A stretch of 64,000 bases of DNA from Quercus robur (lineage: Eukaryota; Streptophyta; Magnoliopsida; Fagales; Fagaceae). Positions 57,510 through 64,000 of this stretch are shown here, piece by piece (the stretch's first letter is position 1; every line of letters begins with the position of its first letter). The stretch spans positions 55,220,290 through 55,284,289 of the forward strand of contig NC_065541.1 in the NCBI RefSeq assembly GCF_932294415.1. The letters are read 5' to 3'. The translations under genes and the position numbers were made by a program. The notes under the pieces were generated by a model that saw only the letters and a program-made list of their open reading frames with translations, was not told the DNA's origin and made no database searches.

Positions 57510-59682
57510 GGTTTATGTGAATCAAGACACATTTCTTTGGAAAATTTTTGGGAACTTCCGGAGTATGGATAAATAGTATTTTCTTCTCTCTCATTCATAA
57601 TAGATCTTATTATAAATGTAAGAGGAAGGAGTATCATTCTTTATGCTTGGAAGTACATAAAAATTACTCCGTTTCTTGATGTTTCTAATTGAGATATTAA
57701 AGGTACAAACTCCTAATAATTATAAGTATTAAATTATTTCTAAAAAAAAACCTGTCATAATCTACGACTAGGTGTCATCTAGCTTTAAAAAAAAATATAC
57801 ACCAACATGTGCACATTGTTTATTAAACCCTTTTTTTTTTTGTTTTTTCGTATATGGCATAGCGTTTACGTTTCTATAATGTGAATTTATTCGTGTTAAT
57901 CTGTTACAATACTTACCTTGCTAAAATCCACGTTAAGCTGAGTGATGCCGCTTTCTAGCATAATTGTGTTTATACTTTATATATATACCTATAGGCTCTA
58001 TAATATATTAATATGCCTCATTGTTTGAATTCTTGTTTATTATGGACTAATGCAAAATGATGAACCAGAAAATATATCATCCAAACAGAGATAAAATGAG
58101 CATTAATTCTGATGTACATGCATTAATTAGAAGTGGAAGAACGTTACAATAGGTTATGTAACTGTTGATCATTAAAGATGATTAGTCCAAATAACCGATA
58201 CGTTACAAAATGCAGTAGAGCCTGGTTAATGACATAATAACAGCAGCCTATATGATCCAACCCCTATAAAAGGAAATCAGACAAATCAAGGAAAGGTACA
58301 CAAAAAAACTCTAGAAACCTAAAGAAGCATTGATTACTTAATTATTGTGTGTTGGAGTTATAATTCTAACTTGATCATCATAGCCGGGTTTCTAGGGAAA
58401 ACCCCATGGGGTTTCTCTATCAAAATCTCTCTTTCCCTTTATGCAGGTAGTGGAAGAAGATGTTGGCTCCGTTTGCCGAATAACAAACCGAAGATTTTAG
58501 ACATCATCTCACAAAAATTTTCTAAAAAAAATAAATCTACTAATGCAAAACTATCAAAAGGTAATAATATAATTTAAAAAAGGGTAAAATATCACCGAGT
58601 GTTCGTTTCAAGTTTCAACATTCATTAATTACAAAGTAAACGAGTTGAAAATAATACAATATGACATCTAGCTAGCATGCTTTCTTTAAAACCTATCCTT
58701 TTATTTTATTTAATTAAATATGATGTAGCTCGCGTAAATTAATCATAGGATTTAACTCTATAACCTTCCTGCAACGCCCGTTGCGCCGTTAGAGTTGGAC
58801 GCCACTGGTTTTGCATATGTATGAGTTTTTTTTTTTTTTTTTTTTTTTTTGAAATGTGCATATGTATGAATTTAATTCATATATTCATTCTACATCTATT
58901 ATTTACTAAATCTAAAAGCAAAGCAAATAATTAATAGTTTAAGAGTTTTGTATTTAATGACATACAAATTTGCTAATCTTTTTTTCAAAAAAAAAAAAAA
59001 AAATCAAATCATTCCTTCACCATTATTGTAATTATCAATTTAATTAAAAAAGAAAAAAATAAATAAAAACTCAATCTAAAATGTAGTCAACTCAGCCAAA
59101 AAATAAAATAAAAAGAATGAAAAGAACTCAATCTAACCGTAATTGCTTGATGATAAATCAATCCAAATGGCAAAATTATTCGCTAACCTTTATTGAAAGA
59201 AATTACATAACTTTTTTAATTTCCCCAAAGATTACAATTATTGAAAGCTAGATTTGTTTTCATTTGTTCTCAAAAGACAAAAGTGTCGTTTTCATCATTA
59301 TAATTTCATGGTGGCCTTGGGCGTAGGGGACCCCAAATTATTAGTCATTTTCATACTGGTAGCTAGAGGGCTATATGATCAACATTGATGAGGCATTTTC
59401 CTCATAATTAAAAAAAAAAAAGAAAAGAAAAAAAGAAAAAAAAAGAAAGAGTCAGCGCTCATTTACATGAACTTTCATGAGTCTATTTTTATATGGTATA
59501 AAAATTCTGCTTATTGTCGTTTGCTTCTCTATTCTATTCGAAATGAGCTGGCCCAGCTGTGTGCCAATCTGTCTGATAAAATAATAAAAACCTTGGAAAG
59601 CTACTAGGTTTTATTTTTGGTTTTGCAAACATAATATAATTTTGCTTCAGAATTTGAACATTGTAGATGCATGGCTGGTTTT

Positions 59683-59720
<38 letters not shown>

Positions 59721-59786
59721 GCTATTGTTTTATTTGACAATTAAAAACTTTACCAATTGAATTAGCTAAAATTTATTATATACAAT
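57510..59786. other. Intergenic, AT-rich, no gene seen
   Basis: About 58200-58560 has a TATA-like 'cccctataaaaggaaatcag', followed by gccgggtttctagggaaaac and aaccgaagattttagac. It could be a retrotransposon LTR fragment, but no terminal repeat was found. A T24 tract is at about 58827 and an (AT)n run at 59683-59717. No coding exon recognised. Confidence 0.45.
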
Positions 59787-60431
59787 TGTGGGGCCCAGCA
59801 ATTTATGGGCCGAGCCCATTTATTCATGGGGAGCCCTAAGGCCCAAGCCGAAGAGGGTTACAATCCAAACTCAATAACGTGAAGCACACATTGGCCCGGA
59901 GAAGCAGCCGAGGACAGTACAGTCCTCGGCTGGCCCAGAGCTCCATCAAGAAGAGGGACAAAAACAGTATAGGGACAAACTTGAAAGAAAATCTAAAATA
60001 TCTAGGAAAGGCTGCCCTTACTACCTTCCCCATACCTAGCTCTGCACCTAACAGAGCTGTATGCTTTAGCTTTATCAACCACTCCCAACGACTTTGGTCT
60101 TGGACTGACAGGACAAGTATCAGCGTTGGAAAGGTTGGCCCTACACGTGGACGAAGGAAAATGAACGCAAGCTAGTATAAAAGAAAAAATAAGTAATATG
60201 GAAAGGGGGGCTTGGAGACTGGCAAAAAAGAGGAAGGGCTTCCAGTCCACCTCCAGGAGAAAAACTCCAAGGGTGAAGACACTTTAATCACATATGAACA
60301 CCACCAAAACCCACCGCTGGGTAACCAAGGCCTAGCCTTTCAAACCCACTCTCTACAAATGATATTGTATGGGCCCATTCACGCACGAACCCAATACCAC
60401 TGCGGTTCGTTGTGGAATTTATGACCCTACA
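59787..60431 (+). mobile_element. Solo LTR, 645 bp, with ACAAT target duplication
   Basis: Begins TGTGGGGCCCAGCAATTTA and ends TTATGACCCTACA; the ends are inverted (TGTGGGG against CCCTACA). ACAAT flanks it exactly (59782-59786 and 60432-60436). It is markedly more GC-rich than its surroundings. A short palindrome, 'gccgaggac' against 'gtcctcggc' (59908-59931), and a TATA-like 'agtataaaagaa' (about 60173) lie inside. No second LTR or internal domain is present. Open frames across it are accidental. Confidence 0.92.
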
Positions 60432-60436
60432 ACAAT

Positions 60437-62914
60437 CATTTTAAGTATGATTTTATAAATTATATACATTATTTATATCATCTTTTTTATTGTTAGTTGT
60501 AGTTGAAGTTTGCAACATAACTTTGTACCATTCGTCCTTACATTAAAAAAATCGTGCAATATTCCCCTAAAACTATATTAAAAAAAAAAATCACCCTACT
60601 CTGTGAACAAGTTCATGACGAGAAATCTTATTAGAAAGCCAACGCATTACATATCTAAAAGATTACATTCCTTGATAAGGCTAATTCGTCAAACGTCAAA
60701 CGTCAATCAAGCACGTATTCAGCGGAATATTGGGCCATTAGTGTTGATATTGAAACAGAAGTCAATTCATGCATAATGACAACAACAAAAAAAATTATCT
60801 ACACATGCCCTGAATGTTCATGGCCCCAAATCAGTACAAAAACCAGTCCAGTCCAACGGGCTTAAGTTTTGGGCCAATAAAGAGGCGTTTGGTAATGGTA
60901 TTTAAACAATAATTTTCGTTGTTTAAACAATATAATACGTATTTTTACAATACTATTTTACCTATATGTATTTTTAAAAATTTAAACAACATTATTAGGA
61001 CAACATTACTAAAGAACAACATTAGCCTGAATTTGCATCTTTTAACTTAAAAAGGAGCAAAAAAAAAAAAAAAAAAAAACATAAAACCTAACTAGAGTCG
61101 GCAGAAAGCTCTACAATACGTCTCTATTCGACAGAGACAATGGGAAAAGTAGGAAAATACACTAATACTAATACTTCTATTTTTGGCCCAATCTTTGGAT
61201 GGGCTTTGTCACATGATATTGGCAATAAGAGTGACTCGGGCTGGGGTTTAACTTCACATCAAAATCTCTGATTATTGTTCCTTTTTTGCTTTTTTTTTAT
61301 TTGGGCCAGACAAGACAAGACAATATAATCATCCTTATCCAAATCTAACATGTCATAGTAGTATAGTGCAGTTAATATGTGCCCGGCACACATCAACTAT
61401 CTATTTTAAGAAAGTTTTTATGGAGAATTAAAAAAACTGTCAAAATAATTAAGTATTTTTTTGTTTTTTCAAAAAAAAAAATTTTAAAATAGTTTATTAA
61501 TGTATGCCCTAAGGGCACACATTTGTAAATCCCTAATTGTATTTAACAAAGTGTAAACCTAATATTTTTACAATAAATTATAGATAGTCGTTATTGATTT
61601 TAATTTGAACTCACCATTAAAAATTATTTTTTGCCTAATAGTAATGGTTAGTAACAATCTGTCACTTAAGATTTATTATAAAAGTGCTTATAAAAATGTG
61701 TTGTGAATATAATATTTTCTTAGTTATTTGCTATCAAATAATAGTGAATCATGTGATTGTCGTCATGGTGAGAGATGCCTTAGTAATTAATAATTGGGAC
61801 ATTCATTCAACACATTTTGAGTTGTATGTATAATTCATTCTAATAATGGAACATGTCTTGTTTTTTCAACATTTATAATTTTATCAAATATTAGATTTCT
61901 CATTAATTCTCATCATTTTACAAGCTATAATTATTCGTATGATAGTATACTTATAGTTATATCATTTGCTTCCAGGAAAACTTTTATTATTTTCACTTTT
62001 CTTAAATGTATTCTTTTCTAAACAATAATTAGTGATGATAAATATTAGTCATAGAAGTAATTATATCATTTGTTCTTATGATACTAGGCATAGATCTATA
62101 AAAGAAACCATCTTACAACAAGTAACACGATTTGCATGGTATGGATTCTATGGAAGTTGATTGAAAATTCAAAACTCTTTTGTCAAAGCAATACCCCGTA
62201 CTTCAAGTTAATAAGGATGGAACTTGGAAGTACCATTTTTTGGGCCAAAGGTTATTGACTTAAATATTGTATATTTTCTCTAGAAGAATCATCTATGAAT
62301 GACAAATAAAACTTTGAATTTCGTTGATATACCTAATAAAAATTTATGTTCATGGATTTCAGTTAACATAACTCGTAAAATCTCTGATGGTTAAATAAGA
62401 AATATGGGGTCCAATTCTCGTTTATACCAAAATCTAATTGATGTCTTGGTTTGATGATAGCCTTTTATCACTAGGAGTTGACTTTATAAGTTGAAACTTT
62501 TTCAAAAAAAAAAATTATGTCCATTTGGTTATCTAATAATTTTCTATAGCTTTTTAGTTAAATATGATAAAAAAATAAATTTTAATAGCTTTTATACTAA
62601 ATATGTGACAAAAAATTAAAATTAAGAAAAAAAAAAACCCAAAATGCTAAAATTTGTTGCCAAAGAAAGACATTGATTGTGGAATGTCAACCATCCCGAA
62701 GTTTTGACCAGAAGCTAAAATGGTTTAAAACCACACATTAGCATTTTGATTTTTATCATAGTATACCAAAAAAAAAAAAAAATTTCAAACAAGAAAACTA
62801 ACCTCATCTATCATGTGTTTCTATTTATTATTATTATTTATTTTTGACTTGCCAGATAATGACTACCTTCTTTTTTTTGAGACTACCTTCTAGATTGCTA
62901 TTAAGTAATACCAA

Positions 62915-62953
<39 letters not shown>

Positions 62954-63545
62954 TTTCCCTTGAAACGACAAAGGATGCCTATTTCCATAGTTTATTCAAA
63001 CAATGATACATTGATACTATTCCCAATCCCATAGTTGGAAATTTTGGAATACTGACACTTTCTATTTCCAACTTTATCTATGTATGATCTCAATTAAAAT
63101 AAAACCCAGATGGCCAAATCCAATATCTTATTCCCACAACATTTCAATTCCAAAACAAAAAAATAATACATAAAATAAATAAATAAATAAAAACTTAATT
63201 TTCGTTCTCTCTCTCTCTCTCTTTTATAATACTCATGGATTCCAATTTTCAAACTCACCTAACAACCTCCATAAACCCTTAGATTCATTCACCCAAAAAA
63301 AAAAAAAAAAACAGGTAGAGTTAAGGTTGAGACAACCTTAAATTTTTTTTTTTTTTTCTACCTTAAAATTTGCTGTTCTGTTTTTCTGGAAAATGCACAT
63401 ATCGAATTTCCAGCTCAGTGATTGCGTGTAGATCGCGGCCTTTTGCTTTTGGAAATCACAGAAAAAAGGAAAAAAAAATCACGGAAAGCTAAAAAAGAAA
63501 GTACTATTTGTGTTTCGAATTGTACTTTTTGTTTTTGGTTCGAGT
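60437..63545. other. Intergenic region upstream of the acyltransferase gene
   Basis: AT-rich. It holds a MITE at about 61362-61545, a MITE-like stretch at about 61550-61720 shared with 30510-30690, an (AT)n run near 62917-62945, and (CT)n at about 63209-63222, then the likely 5' leader of the acyltransferase (roughly 63360-63545). No other gene seen. Confidence 0.5.
61362..61545. mobile_element. Short MITE, second member of the 49045-49200 family
   Basis: Begins agtgcagttaatatgtgccc and ends gggcacacatttgtaaatcc; inverted ends around 'gagaattaaaaaaactgtca'. It shares the ends and interior order with the copy in intron 1 of reductase copy 2. Confidence 0.65.
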
Positions 63546-63755
63546 ATGCATAGATCTGGAGCTACGATGGCTTGGAACGTGTTCAAGTTCTGTACGGCTC
63601 TGCGTGGACTGGGCTCGATCATGATCCTTTTGGTTCTTGGGGTGGTGGGTGTCACCTACTACGCTGTCGTTTTGACTACTTATGGCCCTGCTTTGTATGA
63701 TGGTGGCCTCGATTCTCTCATTTCTGTTTCCATTTTGATCTTGTTCCATTGCTTG
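63546..63755 (+). CDS. DHHC-type protein S-acyltransferase, first exon only (PAT13/PAT14-like)
   Basis: Protein S-acyltransferases attach palmitate to cysteines of membrane-associated proteins at the endomembranes. The first exon reads MHRSGATMAWNVFKFC, then a first membrane span (GSIMILLVLGVVGVTYYAVV), a short loop (LTTYGPALYDGGLDS), and the start of a second span (LISVSILILFHCL). It ends at TTG|GTGAGT (donor at 63756). This N-terminus is characteristic of the plant PAT13/PAT14 group. The DHHC-CRD and remaining spans must lie beyond the right edge. A second in-frame ATG at 63567 (MAWNVFKFC) could be used instead; related proteins start at either point. Reading through the donor gives only intron translation. 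Confidence 0.9.
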
Positions 63756-64000
63756 GTGAGTCGTCAATTACTGATCACTATTGAGCTTCCAATTTTTGTA
63801 AATTTTGAATCTTTTTGTTTTTTAGTTGATGGGTTTTGTAACATTTGTGCTTTCAAAATTGTTTCTTGATTGAACATTTGTTTTGACAAAAATGAAATAT
63901 TTTGTATGGAATTTAGCTTTCTAGGAAGTTACATAGTATTTGCTAATTGAATGTCATTAAATCTGAAGGCATTTTTTTTTTTTAGTGCATTTATGGTTAG

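Noticed and set aside
59836-60424. Four overlapping open frames of 70-98 codons
   Set aside because: All fall inside the GC-richer solo LTR with exact ACAAT duplications; no domain seen.

Overview
The window looks like nuclear DNA of a eudicot plant, most likely a woody one. It is AT-rich and intron-rich, with GT-AG introns that often carry long poly-T and (TA)n tracts. Its proteins match plant families: a SEC1/KEULE-type SM protein, vestitone-reductase-like enzymes, a CC-NLR relic and a plant DHHC acyltransferase. The repeats (TRIMs, Helitrons, tRNA-derived SINEs, Tourist/hAT/Mutator MITEs) suit a tree genome. A Fagales origin is my guess from the style of the repeats and was not tested.

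Layout. (1) 1542-3464, minus: first five exons of a membrane-anchored WD40 protein (transducin beta-like 2 type); the 3' part lies beyond the left edge or was not recognised. (2) 3.5-13.6 kb: no host gene. It holds a Helitron (6046-7861) and a Mutator-like element with long inverted repeats (8199-12321) stuffed with nested Tourist-like MITEs and a short LTR retrotransposon. (3) 13618-30249, minus: a complete 21-exon SEC1-type SM protein gene (675 codons). Its introns carry a hAT element, an inverted pair of MITEs, a LINE relic, a nested TRIM and a three-fold intronic repeat. (4) 30.3-36.4 kb: mostly a 3.4-kb Helitron (32898-36298) that contains a SINE, a solo LTR and a minisatellite. (5) 36429-57111: three tandem, same-strand, apparently intact four-exon genes for NADPH-dependent SDR reductases (327, 327 and 330 residues). 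The second carries in intron 1 a dead NLR fragment, itself cut in its P-loop codons by a hAT element. A 1-kb solo LTR sits just beyond the 3' end of the third. (6) 57-63.5 kb: repeats including a second solo LTR. (7) 63546 to the right edge, plus: first exon of a PAT13/PAT14-like palmitoyltransferase.

The genes do not form one pathway. SEC1 acts in vesicle fusion and cell-plate formation, the acyltransferase in membrane protein lipidation, and the three reductases probably in phenylpropanoid/flavonoid-type metabolism. Exon models were built by hand from splice sites and reading phase. In all four complete genes the exon lengths add up to a multiple of three with one terminal stop, which supports the coordinates. 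The strongest observations are the tandem reductase array used as its own molecular fossil record (a paralogous empty site for the Helitron, and an indel that dates the NLR insertion relative to the duplication) and the repeat nests with readable target-site duplications.
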